DNA from: Rhododendron vialii
Taxonomy: Eukaryota > Streptophyta > Magnoliopsida > Ericales > Ericaceae
DNA: 64,000 nt
NCBI RefSeq assembly: GCF_030253575.1
Contig: NC_080557.1
Span: forward strand, 36,382,001 to 36,446,000
Direction: 5' to 3'
A model generated the notes under the pieces. The model was given only the letters and a program-made list of their open reading frames with translations, made no database searches and had not been told where the DNA came from. This document shows positions 33,301 through 44,960 of the stretch, piece by piece. Position numbers and translations under genes: made by a program. How positions within the stretch are numbered: position 1 is the stretch's first letter; each line of letters begins with the position of its first letter.

Positions 33301-34961
33301 AACCAACAATATGTTAGATTGCTGATATCACTGGGTTATAGAATAGTATTAGATAATGTTAGAGTTGCTTGGCCACTGATTTGAGGATCACAAGTACATC
33401 AATGAAGATGTCTATTTACAGTTGGGTATTGCCGATTGTCATGGCTTGTCGATGAGGTATTTCACTTGCAGGGCGTTCGAATGCAGAGGAAGTACGGTTT
33501 TAGTTCGGGTGGAGTTCCCTGCATTTATGCATTTAAAGTTATTGGGAAAAAAGAAGCTCCTTTTAATATGTACAGCTCTCAAGCAATGCTATGATGAGTT
33601 AATTTCTCTCTTAGGGATGCGATTCAAATCTCACGTTTGCGACAAGCAACTGATTGTGGAGTGATGATATTTTATTAGTGCTAAATTCATTTTTTTGGGG
33701 TTCATAGATGATTTCATTTTGGCAACCGTAATGTTGTTAAAATCCTTCTTACACTCACTGAGATTGGAGTTGAATTTGTGTTCTTTGGTTGTATTTGGTG
33801 GTTTTGTACTTTGTTAATACCGTCTCCATGAAAATTGAAAAATACGGTTTTGATGATAGACTTCTTTGTACCAGGTTAATTTTCAGCAATTTGAGCCACT
33901 ATCAAGATTCAAAGGGTAATTCTAATTCCAATGAGATGGTTAATGCCGTAGGCACGGGCAAACACTAATTTTTGTCTAGATCGTATATCTAATGAATCGG
34001 TAAATGAAACTCTCCGTATTCACATTGAATCTAGATTATTGATCAAATAATTTGAGTCATTGCTGTCAGGAAGCCAAATTTGTATTATACAACCAAGGGA
34101 TTTCACTTTTTCTCAAGTTGGTGAAATCTGGACATGAAAACGGACTTGGGAAACAAATCAATTGTGATTTCCGACGATTCTATTTGCAACCCTTTTTTTC
34201 TTCATGTCTTACTCTCTAGTGGTTTGAATGGTCATTAGATTCGAGGTTCGAGTTGTGGTGGGAGCGATGCCCCCGTGAACTTTACCCTCCTGCAAAGCCC
34301 GACTTTGTTCCATTAGTCAGCGGTGGGACAATATTTGCTATGGCTTTTTGTTCTCTTTCGGGCAGGTCTGCAGCTCCTATGACCATGTCCATAGGAGGGC
34401 TACTACCAGGGCGGATCCATGTTGAGCCTAGATAGTGTTATGTGACCCCTTGAATTTTTCAATCTTGCAATTATACCCCTTGTTGATCTATGATATGTTT
34501 CATTTAACTCCTCAAAAATTGCACTAGTGTTCCCCATTGACATTTAGAAATTATCAAATCTATCATACTTATAAGTCTCAAAAAGTACGAAAATATCTAT
34601 AAAAAATAACTCTTCCTAATAATTGGTTCTATATATGGTCAAACGTTTGATTGCTATACGTTACACAAAATCTATTGATTATATTGTGTTCTTGTAAGAT
34701 TTATAACTTTGATTCTGAATATAATTGCTAGAAATTTCACTGCAGGGTTTGATATCTTCAAATTCATGCGTTTATTGCATGTGAAATTTGTAATTTTCAT
34801 TATAATAAAAAAACTCATATCTAAAGCCTCAAAAAGTTGGATCGAATTTTTTGTGTGTGCTTATTTGGGAAAAACATATTTGGTGGCATGTGACATGCAT
34901 AAGTCACATGCGAAATGTTATTGAGTCCTTCCCATGAAAGTCGGAGAAATAAAATATAGTA
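33300..34961. other. Intergenic, no supported gene
   Basis: Only short ORFs without recognisable domains. One frame at 33440-33560 reads as a weak protein-like stretch but hits stops. The word GGGCGGATCCATGTTGAG (34409) starts a repeat also seen at 43947. Confidence 0.5.
33873..33975 (+). repeat. Inverted repeat, left copy
   Basis: About 100 bp (CAGGTTAATTTTCAGCAATT … GGGCAAACACTAATTTTT), inverted match to 35052-35170. Both copies carry the TGCC(G)TAGGCA-type word near the inner end. Confidence 0.75.
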
Positions 34962-35051
34962 CTTCCTCTATTCTTAAATAAATGTTCGGTGCACAAATTT
35001 AAGCCTTTTAAAAAAATGCCTTTGTTTCGTTAAAAAAATCAATTTTTTTTT

Positions 35052-35170
35052 CACAAACTAGTGCTTGCTCATGCCTACGGCACTACCCACCCTAATTGGA
35101 ATTGAAATTACCCTTTGGATCTTGATAGTGGCTCAATTTTTAGGTAGCTACAAATTGCTGGAAATTAACC
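35052..35170 (-). repeat. Inverted repeat, right copy
   Basis: Partner of 33873-33975 with a 15-bp insertion (around TAGGTAGCTA). It begins exactly where the split Stowaway-like element stops matching its other end. Family not recognised. Confidence 0.7.
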
Positions 35171-36354
35171 TCTCTTTTTTTTAACGGCAAAGATTTTTTT
35201 TTATTGATATGAAAAAGGATTACCCTGCAACAATCATTTGCAACTCAGCACAGAGTTGATAAGATAAAAAAGGAACAGTATAGAGCATAAAAGGGAAACA
35301 GTTTCCAGATCACAACCCTACACAGAAGGAAAAAACCCAACTAAGAGATAAAAGAGCCCAAACCAACTTGAAGTGAAAATCCTCAGAGCTAAGCAAAATG
35401 AGCCCCTTCTGCTTGAAACGTGAAAATGCAGAGCACCACCCAGAAATTAATGTAGCCACCAAAATCAGTATTGATCCAAGCTACCAGGGTATTGTCCATA
35501 AGCCGCAACAAGCAAGGATTTTGGTACTGGAACACAAAGCCAATAAAATTGGGAAAAACAAACTCATAGAGATGGGAACCTAAAAACCAAATTTTCCTTT
35601 ATGATTGTGAATTTCGTAGCAGCTCACATGACAGGTTTGAAGTGAATTCCGATTATTTTTTCCTCTTAGACAACAGACGACATTTATGTAATATGATGGG
35701 CAAATGTGGATACTTTTATAAGATGTGAAACAAATGCATCTCAACCCTCGAATCAAACAAATTTAAGCTGTTGCAACTATTTGTGTAGAGACCCGTATTT
35801 TTAGGCCATATTTTTCTTTTGTAAATATCGTACGGCCCGTTGAGATAGACGGTGCAGATATTCAGTGTGACGTATTCGTGGAAGGATATAAGGGTGATTG
35901 TGCAAAAGGTGCACGTATGAGGGTGGTGCGAGAAGCAGGGGATTTTTCCCCCACCTCTTTTATTTCCAGGGAGAGAATAATACTCCCATTTTTCTCTCCC
36001 TCACTCTCGGCTCACTCTCTCTCTTCTCCTCTCAGTCCAAAAACTTCATCCTCTCTTCTCTCTTCAATTTCATCTACCTAGGGTGTGATTCCGGACAAGG
36101 TCCGAGAATAAAAGTTGCTATTCGGAGCACGGGCTTTCCGAATATCCAAGAAAATTCGTGATCGGACCTCGTGGAGCTATGGTTGACTTGGTCAAAGGGT
36201 CGAGTTTTGCTCAAAATCCTTGAGGTAGGGAATTCTACCTCTCTTTATATGTTATTTGAGGGCTTCTATGCTTTGTTCGAGTTGGTATCGGTTGTTATTG
36301 AGATTGGATCGAAATCTGAAATTTTCTGTCGAAATCGTCTATAAGTTACTCTCC

Positions 36355-36975
36355 CTACCGGTAGGTACTTTTCACCTACCGGTAGGACGATTGAAAATTT
36401 TTCCCATAACCAGCTCAAACGTACAGTAGCAGCTCAAAAGCTGCTCAACGTATCCAACTTCTACCAGTGGGAACTTCTCACCTACCGGTAGGTCAAGTTG
36501 GTCAAGCTGCTCAACGTATTCAACTTCTACCAGTAGGAACTTTTCACCTACCGATAGATCAAGTTTTCGTTCAAATGTTGGCCTTCCTATTTCCAGTTTT
36601 TACCGGTAGGAACTTTTCACCTACTACCGGTCAAGTTCTACCGGTAGGAACTTTTCACCTACCGGTAGGTCAAGTTTTCGTTCAAATGTTGGCATTCCTA
36701 TTTCAAGTTTCTACCGGTAGGAACTTTTCACCTACTACCGGTCAAGTTCTACCAGTAGGTCAAGTTGGTCAAGCTGCTCAACGTATTCAACTTCTACCGG
36801 TAGGAACTTTTCACCTACCGGTAGGTCAAGTTTTCGTTCAAATGTTGGCCTTCCTATTTCCAGTTTCTACCGATAGGAACTTTTCACCTACCGATAGGTC
36901 AAGTTCTACTGGTAGGACTCGTTCTCCTACCGGTCAAGTTCTACCGGTAGGACTCGTTCACCTATCGGTAGGAGA
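36355..36975 (+). repeat. Tandem array rich in CCTACCGGTAGG palindromes
   Basis: Repeated units of CTACCGGTAGGAACTTTTCA and CCTACCGGTAGGTCAAGTT, with larger duplicated blocks (words TTTTCGTTCAAATGTTGGC at about 36563, 36676 and 36833). Each CCTACCGGTAGG is a perfect 12-bp palindrome. It lies inside the solo LTR. Confidence 0.85.
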
Positions 36976-37567
36976 TTGAGCTGCTGCAGTATCTTTCAGC
37001 TGCTTTTCTATATCTTCCAAATCACATTTTGAAACTTCTCATCGACTCCAATGGGTTTGGTTATGCATTCTTTCAAGTGTTTTGAAGAGTGTTACTTGTT
37101 TCACATTAGAGCGGTGTCCGATAGACATAAATGAACTCGTTGTGTTAAGAAATAAGAAATGGACGTTATTACACATTGAAATACGAACGATACACTTGAA
37201 CATGTCTAGGGACCCGATGAGTAGTCTTGCAATCCGTTTTCTCTCGACTCGTAGAATTCTTTAGATTCCTTTAGTATATGCTTTACGGACTCCAAGTATA
37301 AAAACTAGAAGACCGGGCATCGCAGAGTCTAGACGTGGGTTGATATGTGGTATGTGAAGGTACGGGAGTGTACTTAGACGTACGGTGAGGATGTGTGGTG
37401 GATTGGTAGATTTTTTTTTAGAATGCTTGAAGTGAAAATCGATGTTGTGAAAGAATTGTTGAGATGATATACTAACTGGTGTCCTCATGACTCGTCAAGT
37501 CTTTCAATTCTTCTGACACCCTTCCTATGAGGTTTAGTGTAGAAACTAATGGATAGAGTGTTGTAGG

Positions 37568-37571
<4 letters not shown>

Positions 37572-37623
<52 letters not shown>
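37572..37623. repeat. (TA)n microsatellite, about 52 bp
   Basis: Uninterrupted TA dinucleotides inside the solo LTR. Confidence 0.97.
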
Positions 37624-37625
<2 letters not shown>

Positions 37626-37794
37626 CTTAATACGCTATGTCTGATGCGAATGGGTACACTAATGAAAATGTATGAACCTGCACATTTGTGGAGCTATGCA
37701 AGGGTTGATTAAAGTTTTGTGGTACACTTGACAGAGTGATGATGAAACTGATTATGAAACGATGACGATTATGAAAAATGTGAACGGTGACCCA

Positions 37795-37945
37795 AGTGGT
37801 CGTTATTGAGGGAATAGACTCGGGGTGACCCTGCGCTAGAGGGAACTAGACTCGAGGTGACCCAACTGATTATTGCTATGGAGGGAATAGACTCGGGGTG
37901 ACCCTGCACTCGAAGGAAATAGACTCGAGGTGACCTTAGTGACTA
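37795..37945 (+). repeat. Short tandem repeat in solo LTR
   Basis: Four variants of GGAATAGACTCGGGGTGACC (at about 37811, 37844, 37883 and 37917). Confidence 0.8.
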
Positions 37946-38604
37946 TTGATGGAAACATCTGATTAAAAGGAAAGATAATGTAATGAAGGGATTTGAAAAT
38001 GATGACCGTAGACACGAGAAAGATTGTATTATTGTTCGAAGAATAATAAAATGATTTAGAATTGGCTGTAGACTAAGGTGGATGGATGTGGGTTCATTGA
38101 TGTATCTAGTCCGAGGAGTAAACGATTAGTGACGTTCTGGTAAAGTCTAGAATCCCCTGATCAAAGCGTGCAGCTCATTGGTAATCGTTCAAACTTTGGG
38201 CATATCTGTTAATACTCACTCATTCATGGTGCATGATTCATCAAATTTACATATAGTTTGAGCATAGAATACTCTACTGGGCACGTGTTTGCTCAACCTA
38301 CCATTTCACGTTCATTGCAGGTCATGGTCATGGAGAGCTTGAAGTGCATGCTGGCAATATCAAGTGAAGCTATTTTTGGAGAGTACTTTATATTTCTTCA
38401 TAACACACCGCTTGTTATGAAACTCCTATTTTGAAAAGTTGTATTTGTAGGCCAGGTTGTGGATATTTGGAAACTGCATTATATTTTGGGGTAATGTACG
38501 TACGATTGTGAAGACTTTGTATTTCAAATGGTATTGTTAATTTATGTTAAAAATCGAGGGTGTGACAATTTGTTCCCACACCCTTCTGTTTTATAATAGA
38601 TAGC

Positions 38605-39280
38605 TGTGTGGCCCGTGATCCTGGATTTGAACTCCTCTTCAACGGTTTTTGTGGGTGCCTAGCCTTTTCGCCCTAACTTGCATAGTGAACGCATGACTAG
38701 ACTTGGCCGGGGGTTTTCCTGGCAAGGCCCTCTAGTGAGAGGATGAGAATTTGCAGAGAGCAAAGCAAGAGACTAGGGCTTGAGTGCAAGTTTAGGTGTA
38801 CCTTTTTAGGGCTGCATCACTTGGTATTTATAGAGTCTGCTTGGCTTGCTCTCCAAATACAGGCACGTGCCTTGCACAAGTCGATTGGCGTCATTGATAT
38901 GTCACCGATAAGATCTGATAACTATTTCTGAGATGAGCTAGCGCACCCATGTGCGCTAATCATTATCTCTTGGCGCAACCATTTTTCGTGCATGGGGGGA
39001 GCGTGGTACTGAGAAGGGCCAAGCCCTGACTTTGACCGAGCTAAGAGGCGGGCGGCTCGGAGAGAGGGGAAAGTGATGAAGTCATCTATATGGGTCTTGA
39101 CTTTGGCCGAGCCGGAGAGCACTCTTTTTGGCCGAGGCGTTGGGCAGGTGAAATGAGATCCTTCTCCGAGCTTCGGTTATTGCCGAGCTTGGGCTTCAAC
39201 AGTGCTAGGATTCGCTTAGGCTTAGCCCTAGTCCATATCCGTGGACATGTGGCCTGAGCCATTTGGTTCGGCCTACTACA
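38605..39280 (-). mobile_element. Second solo LTR, 676 bp
   Basis: On the minus strand it runs TGTAGTAGGCC … GGGCCACACA, flanked by perfect TSD ATAGC (38600-38604 and 39281-39285). A minus-strand TATA box (CTATAAATACCAAG, around 38824-38837) sets orientation. Family not identified; the TGTAG start and leader style resemble gypsy LTRs. Confidence 0.8.
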
Positions 39281-39393
39281 ATAGCAATGAGTTCTATTAG
39301 ATTTTGAAAAAAATTTAGATTTTTTAACGAAAAACATGCATATTTGCAAAGTCTAGGTTTGTGAGCCGGACACTTATTTAGGAATGGAGGGAG

Positions 39394-40130
39394 TACTAGT
39401 CAATTAACTTTTGCACATGATAATCTGATTTCCAAGTTCCAACCGACAAGGATATGGGCAGAACACCTATTTGGAAAATATAGGTACACACCAAATTGCA
39501 CATAAAAAAAACATAAGGTTTGATTCAGATCTAAAATGGTGTGCTGGATGGAGATCACATAGTGTGATGACAAATGCTAGTGATGCTTAGTTATCACAAA
39601 GATTCGAGTCACGATAAATTAACGTTTGCAAAATGGCAGGTCTTCTATACTTACCACTCAATTTTATCCATCTTAAACCCGATAAGTTGACCGTGTGTTG
39701 TTACTGTTGTACTTCATCCCAAGCGTTCTTTGAATCAAGTCATGGCTGAAGTCTATCTTAGAAGGCCTGTAGATATCCTGCATTTTCCGGTCTGGCCAGT
39801 TTGGCTCCCGTGCGGTTTTGAACTCCTAACAAAAAAAACTCCTTTTAACCATGGCTAATTTATAGAATTAACCACTTGATAATCGCTCCGTACCGCAAGC
39901 AAGAGTCTTGTGCACAGAGGGTGAAATCTTTTGTCAGGCAGAACCAACATCCTTTAACTCTATATTCTCTGATGCTGGTCAAAATAATCTTGTGGACTTA
40001 TTATCAGAACCATTATTCTTCCATCACTATATAGTACAAATTGTCTACTATACATGTATTACTATACTATAAATTCCACATGGTTTTCCAGACTTAGCAC
40101 AAGCTACAACGTACCATTGCCTTGTCGTCT
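39394..40130. other. Intergenic, nothing supported
   Basis: AT-rich, no ORF with recognisable domains and no clear repeat structure. Confidence 0.5.
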
Positions 40131-40404
40131 GTTTATAAAAGGGGATCAGTTCCACATTTGCAACAACCACCCACAACCCATTTCCCTCATTTTCTCTCCA
40201 ACCAAACAGTACTCTGCTATAACCCGTTTCCATCATTTTCTCTCCAACCAAACGGTACTCTCTGCTGCCATGAAGAACAGCCACAGAGCTCTGGCAGTTT
40301 TCATTTTTCCTTCATTACCTAAGCAAGACTGCTCATGTAGTAATTCTCAGAGAAAGAAGTGCACCAAGAAGGCTTCTACTCTCTGCCTCTTCAAATTCTT
40401 TTGA
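40131..40404 (+). other. Candidate small ORF with TATA box (hypothetical)
   Basis: A TATAAAAGGG box (40134-40143) is followed about 130 bp later by ATG 40270, opening a 44-codon frame to 40404. The product is basic and Cys-containing (DCSCSNSQRKKC). The leader has an imperfect duplication of about 55 bp (ATTTTCTCTCCAACCAAAC at 40187 and 40232). It may be a real small gene or the 5' end of a truncated one; no family recognised. Confidence 0.25.
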
Positions 40405-42786
40405 TACAAGCACGTTGAGGGTAGATGAAGTGAAGGAGACTAATCCTAAAATGGACACCACAAGTTTAAAATACGAGCTGCCAACCGGGCTGAACCCTAG
40501 TCAAAACAAATAGAAAGAGGAAGAAAATCTCTCTACTTAGTTTTGTTTTTGTGGTTCAATTTTGTGAACCCTCCTATCCTCTTGCAGGGGCCAGTGGTTC
40601 TGTTTAGTTATTTGGTTATGGATCTTGTTTGTTAGTTTTGCGATAAGTTTCAGAGGAGAGATGATAGAAAGGTGTATCCAGAGGATTTTATTGCTAGTTC
40701 GAAGTCCAGAAAATAGCATTTTGTTTAGTACTAGTCACTCCGCTTGGTTCCCAACTTTGAGAGTAACTTTCAACTCTCGGCACAGTTTTCAATAAATTTC
40801 TCTCTCTATCTCTCTCTACTAATTACCACTCGACTCTCAAAAATAACTTTTTATAACTTTCATTACTCACAGTGATGTACATTCTGTGATTCTCCATATT
40901 TGTATTTGGTTATTTGCATTTGTTTGTGTCATTGGATAAAATTAAAAGGGGAGAAGGAATGGACATTAAGGAATGCCTATATTGTCCTTGGTTTTTTTTT
41001 TTTCCACCTTGGTCCAGAAAGTGAATGATTTTGATCAGCGAAACAGACCCCGAGAAAGGTCACAAATGGCGTAAAGTAGTCCATCAAGTGGACTACAGAG
41101 GATCCAGCTCAAAAGAAAAACCACTACAATTCAAATGCCTATTACTTGTTTCCAAACAACTCCTAATTGAACTTATTTTTGGAGACTTCTTTCATTTTTC
41201 CTTTTCACCGTCCTGCATGGGAAAGTAGGCCGATTGTCCCGAGAGCAATTTTGTTCGCCTTGGGATGACGTGCTTCTTGTTTTTTTTTTTTTTATCGGTA
41301 TGGGGAAGGTCAATGTCTAATTAAGATTGACTTATTTGACCAATTGACCCTCCAATCTGAGTGGGACACGAGGCACCTTCAATGTGCGACAATTGGTGCC
41401 CGAGGATCGTGACATGTGGCATAGCAGTAAAAAGTGATTTTGGACCTGTGCCACCTGAGCAGCCAACGTGGCGCCAGCAACAAGATATGACCGTCAGGGA
41501 AACCCTGCGAGAGCCAGGAAGGGTGCGAGCCCTGACACACCAAAAGGATATCTCCCATGACCTTGGGTAACCTGAACAGGGGTAGAAGGCCCAATAGAGG
41601 AGAAAGACATTAGCGTAGTCCTTAGGAAGGAGAGAGATGCAAGAGAGGCCAACATATAGACTAGTGCGTACCCAGAGTCAAAGGGGAGAGAACACGAAGG
41701 AGCTCATAACCATCTTAAGGATCCAAACACTTGAGTTTGCTCCGACTGCTGTGGTAGGGCCTGACGGGCCCTTAAAGGCTTGGTCGCAGTATTGGCATGA
41801 CTAAACAAGCCATAGCCTTGCCCCTAGAGGAATTGGTAGAGATCTAGTGATGAGGTGACTTGAAAAGGAGAAGGATTCTACATGAGAGGGGGAAGAGTCT
41901 GGGGTGCTCAAAACCAGCGTGAGGAGTTGTGTCACCCTCGCGGTCAGGGGTACGAAAGAGGTCATGTGTTAATATTTTGTAGAGATACCTAGCGCCTGAG
42001 TGCTCGCCCTAGATGTTTATAAATATGAGACATCCCCTTCAGATTTAACCTTGACAAGATATCTAGAGAGAAAAAGTTGATGAGTACGTGCTGATTCTAA
42101 TTTCCAAGAGAGGAGAATATTAAGGAATTGCCGTTAAAAAAAAAAAAGAAAAAAGAATATTCTTTCTTTGGCATCCTTATAACGTCTTTCTCCCTTGGAT
42201 TTTTGAGCCGACTTCTCTCACACACACACAGATTATTTGTCAAAAGAACATTTGACAAATTTATTGTGTTCATATTTATTTGTTACGAGACTAATTATTT
42301 TGTTTCGAGTCATTTGTCTCGAGACTATGCAAAAATTCAAAGATATTGATGAGTGCTTCATCTAAAAGTGATATTTCTTTAAGTTCTCGACTTGAAAATT
42401 GGATTTTTGAATCGAACACTTGCGCGTATGTGAATGAGTTGAACTTTCACATGATCTTTGAACAATTGATTTGAATATCATTGAAGTGAGACTCGAAATG
42501 AGCACACACTCACGAGGATGAACAACACGAGGTACAAAGGAATTCGATTTTGTTTATTAGAGTGACTAGAGTCCATCAAATGGAATGGGAAGTCCAGTCC
42601 AAGCAATTTTTCGTGCCCATCTCGATAATCGGAATCCTTTATTTTATAGAACTCATCGAAAATATTAATTATGAAAAAAAAAAATTGCCTCTAGCTTTTT
42701 CTTTCTTTTCTTTGGGAAATTGATAAATAAATCCAATGTATATAGGCTAGAGGAAAGGATCTTTCTTGAATATATTTATTTATTTA
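40405..42786. other. Intergenic, nothing supported
   Basis: No coding domain in six frames. The stretch at 41340-41600 is more GC-rich than its surroundings and may be an old element remnant, but I cannot place it. Confidence 0.45.
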
Positions 42787-42903
42787 GGGAATTGATTTTC
42801 ACTCCCTTTTTTGTTTTTTAGTGTTGAAAGTGAATTTTTTTTGGGTTAAAAGATGAAAAAGGGAGTGTGGATATCAAAAAAAGGAGAGTGAAAATCAATT
42901 CCC
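42787..42903 (+). mobile_element. 117-bp MITE-like inverted repeat
   Basis: GGGAATTGATTTTCACTCCC at 42787 and its near-complement ending at 42903 form stems of about 28 bp with a short loop. No clear TSD. Size and full-length symmetry fit a MITE. Confidence 0.65.
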
Positions 42904-43944
42904 TTGGACCTTAATCTGGGATTTTTGTGATGAGAGTATAGAATTCGGAGCCCAAGAGAGCAAACTCTGAGTCTCCGATGAGTAGCGGTTGCTGCAAACT
43001 GAAGAAATTGTAGAAGATTAAACACTCATGGTTATGGTTTTTGAACTGAAGAATTTGTTGGGTATCTTCGTAAGAGGTGAAGATCCATTGCTGTGATGAA
43101 GATCAAGTTAGTTCTCTTTTAGACGGTTTAGGATATAGGCCCAAGAATGCCTCTAAGTCATGTAATGCGTCTGCTGGGAACACGAGCGCCAAAATGTCTT
43201 TCAAAAATATCCCAAACTACTGAAATTAGCGAGAGCGAGGATTGAATGCGCGGGCGTAGAGCGAGGTTGAGAGCGTGAGTGTAAGGCCTACTGAAGGATT
43301 ATGTGATGAAGGATTGTCTAAAAGTGGAATTGTGATAGGTTTAGGGTAGGAATAGATTCCAGAGTAAGGATACTAGTAGAGGCAGAAGAAAAGTCGCATG
43401 GAGTGTAGGGATTTATTAGCTAGCCGTGTCCCATAGGTGAAGAATTTGGACTTGGTTATAGCTTGATTCGGAAGTAATTAGGGCTGAAATATTTGGTAGA
43501 GTTTTTGGGCAAAAACGAAAATTTGATGAAGAAGAAGAAGAGCCCAATGTTACGAGTTCGCTTTGGAGGCTGAAGCCCAGGGCTGGCCTCGGCCGAACAG
43601 GCTCAACAGACTTGGGTACAACCATAATTTTTTTTTTTTTTGAAAGGAGGGTACAACCATAATTAATCATACCAAATAGTCCACTTTTTGTAAAATTGGT
43701 GCTGTTTGGTTGCATTGACTTCACCAAGACTAACATTGCAGTCGTAGTATTATTTCCCTTCATCCTTGGGAATTCCAGCATTAAGACTGTGGCCAGGATT
43801 TCAGGAACAGTTCAATCAAACGCGTGAAGTACGATAATAGATGCCAAAACTTTTGTTGGGATTCTGAATGTGATTTTCTGAGACCGTATTCAATTGATTG
43901 GAATCTTCTTTTTGTTTTTCTAGTTTGATTTTCTTTTCTGAGGT
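42904..43944. other. Intergenic, nothing supported
   Basis: Short ORFs only; no domain seen on either strand. Confidence 0.45.
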
Positions 43945-43945
43945 A

Positions 43946-44545
43946 GGGGTGGATCCGATGTAGGCACAAAAGGGTCACGTGACCCTCTTGATTTGTTAAT
44001 AAATAATATATATGTTGCCAATATTAACATAACGATTATTGGTGTAGTGGTGAAAGATAAACCTTCACCAGAGGTTAGTGGTTTGAAACTTGCTTTCTGC
44101 CTTTTTGCTCCCTTTTTAACAAAGGATTTCAAGGGATTTCTTGCTCAAATAAATAAACAAATACCCTGTATACTAAAATGTTAGTATGATTAAAGATATT
44201 TGACTTTGTTTCAATTTTTTCCTTTTACTTATATTCAATTTTAAAAGTACTAGCATGGACATTTTTGAAAGTTGATTATGACTGTAATTATAGGATGATA
44301 TATACTTTTTTCGTATTCTTAGCAAGTTTTTTTTTTTTTTTGTCCATTACATGATCTTAATTCAAAAATAACAATTTTACAACAAAGGTTCAACTTTATT
44401 TAAGTGATTTTTATCTTTTTCACTTACTGTCAAAAAAATTATTGATGACCCATATTTAAGGTTATCTTGGGCTTTGAAATTTAAGGGCCAACCTTGTACT
44501 TGAAAGGTGACCTCTCTATATGAAATTTCTGAATCCACCACTGCC
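43946..44545 (+). repeat. Unclassified repeat with GGTGGATCC-type ends
   Basis: Left end GGGGTGGATCCGATGT and right end GAATCCACCACTGCC are imperfect inverted repeats 600 bp apart. The left end resembles 34409 (GGGCGGATCCATGT, each followed by a GTGACCC word). Probably a non-autonomous DNA element or a piece of one. Confidence 0.4.
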
Positions 44546-44918
44546 CTCAGATATAATAACATTCAAAAGAAGCCCCAAGAGATTTGGCCAAGTGGGCATG
44601 AGAAAACAAATAAGTGTTTCTCTTCCATGAGGTCGCATGTTCAAATCCCACGTAGGCCAAACATTCCAAAGCTTGGGGTCACTGGAGGGTTGCCCGGTCG
44701 TTAATTTTAGAGCCCTGAGATGCGCAAATTGGCACGAAAATCCGATTATCTAAAGTGAGAAACATTAAAAAATAGGGACCAAAGACCAGCTACATTGAGA
44801 AACATTCAAAAGTAATGACCCCCTGAAAATGAAAGGAGACAGAGTATCCTTCACTCAAACGTATGGATTGACTCGAAAGTCTTTCCCTTACCCTTTCACC
44901 TCAAACTCTTCTCTTTCC
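44546..44918. other. Upstream region of the receptor kinase gene
   Basis: No ORF or repeat recognised. It leads directly into the probable core promoter. Confidence 0.5.
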
Positions 44919-44928
44919 TTATATATGA
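44919..44928 (+). promoter_or_regulatory. TATA box of the lectin receptor kinase gene
   Basis: TTATATATGA lies 33-42 bases before the ATG at 44961, so the 5' leader would be only about 10 bases. Confidence 0.55.
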
Positions 44929-44960
44929 GCTAATTTACTTCCTTGCTCTCAAACCTAGCA

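Larger units (their letters stand above)
35784..38567 (+). mobile_element. Solo LTR, 2784 bp, Del/Tekay-like gypsy type
   Basis: TGTAGAGACCC … GGGTGTGACA with perfect 5-bp TSD ATTTG (35779-35783 and 38568-38572). No internal region, so it arose by LTR-LTR recombination. Terminal words and size fit chromoviral Del/Tekay LTRs. Strand is assigned from the terminal words. Inside are the ACCGGT-rich tandem array (36355-36975), a (TA)n tract and a small repeat at 37800-37945. Confidence 0.88.
34962..39393 (+). mobile_element. Split Stowaway-like element with large insertions
   Basis: Ends CTTCCTCTATTCTTAAATAA (34962) and, inverted, CTCCCTCCATTCCTAAATAA (39393) match for about 90 bp inward and are flanked by TA (34960-34961, 39394-39395). 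Between them lie the right copy of the inverted repeat, unclassified sequence and two solo LTRs. The simplest reading is an old short Tc1/mariner MITE filled by later insertions. Confidence 0.6.

Noticed and set aside
41340..41600. GC-richer stretch with ATTGGTGCCCGAGG, considered as a gypsy PBS/leader
   Set aside because: No LTR border, PPT or gag could be found next to it.
43416..43781. 121-codon minus ORF
   Set aside because: No recognisable domain, low-complexity Ser run, no promoter or splice context.
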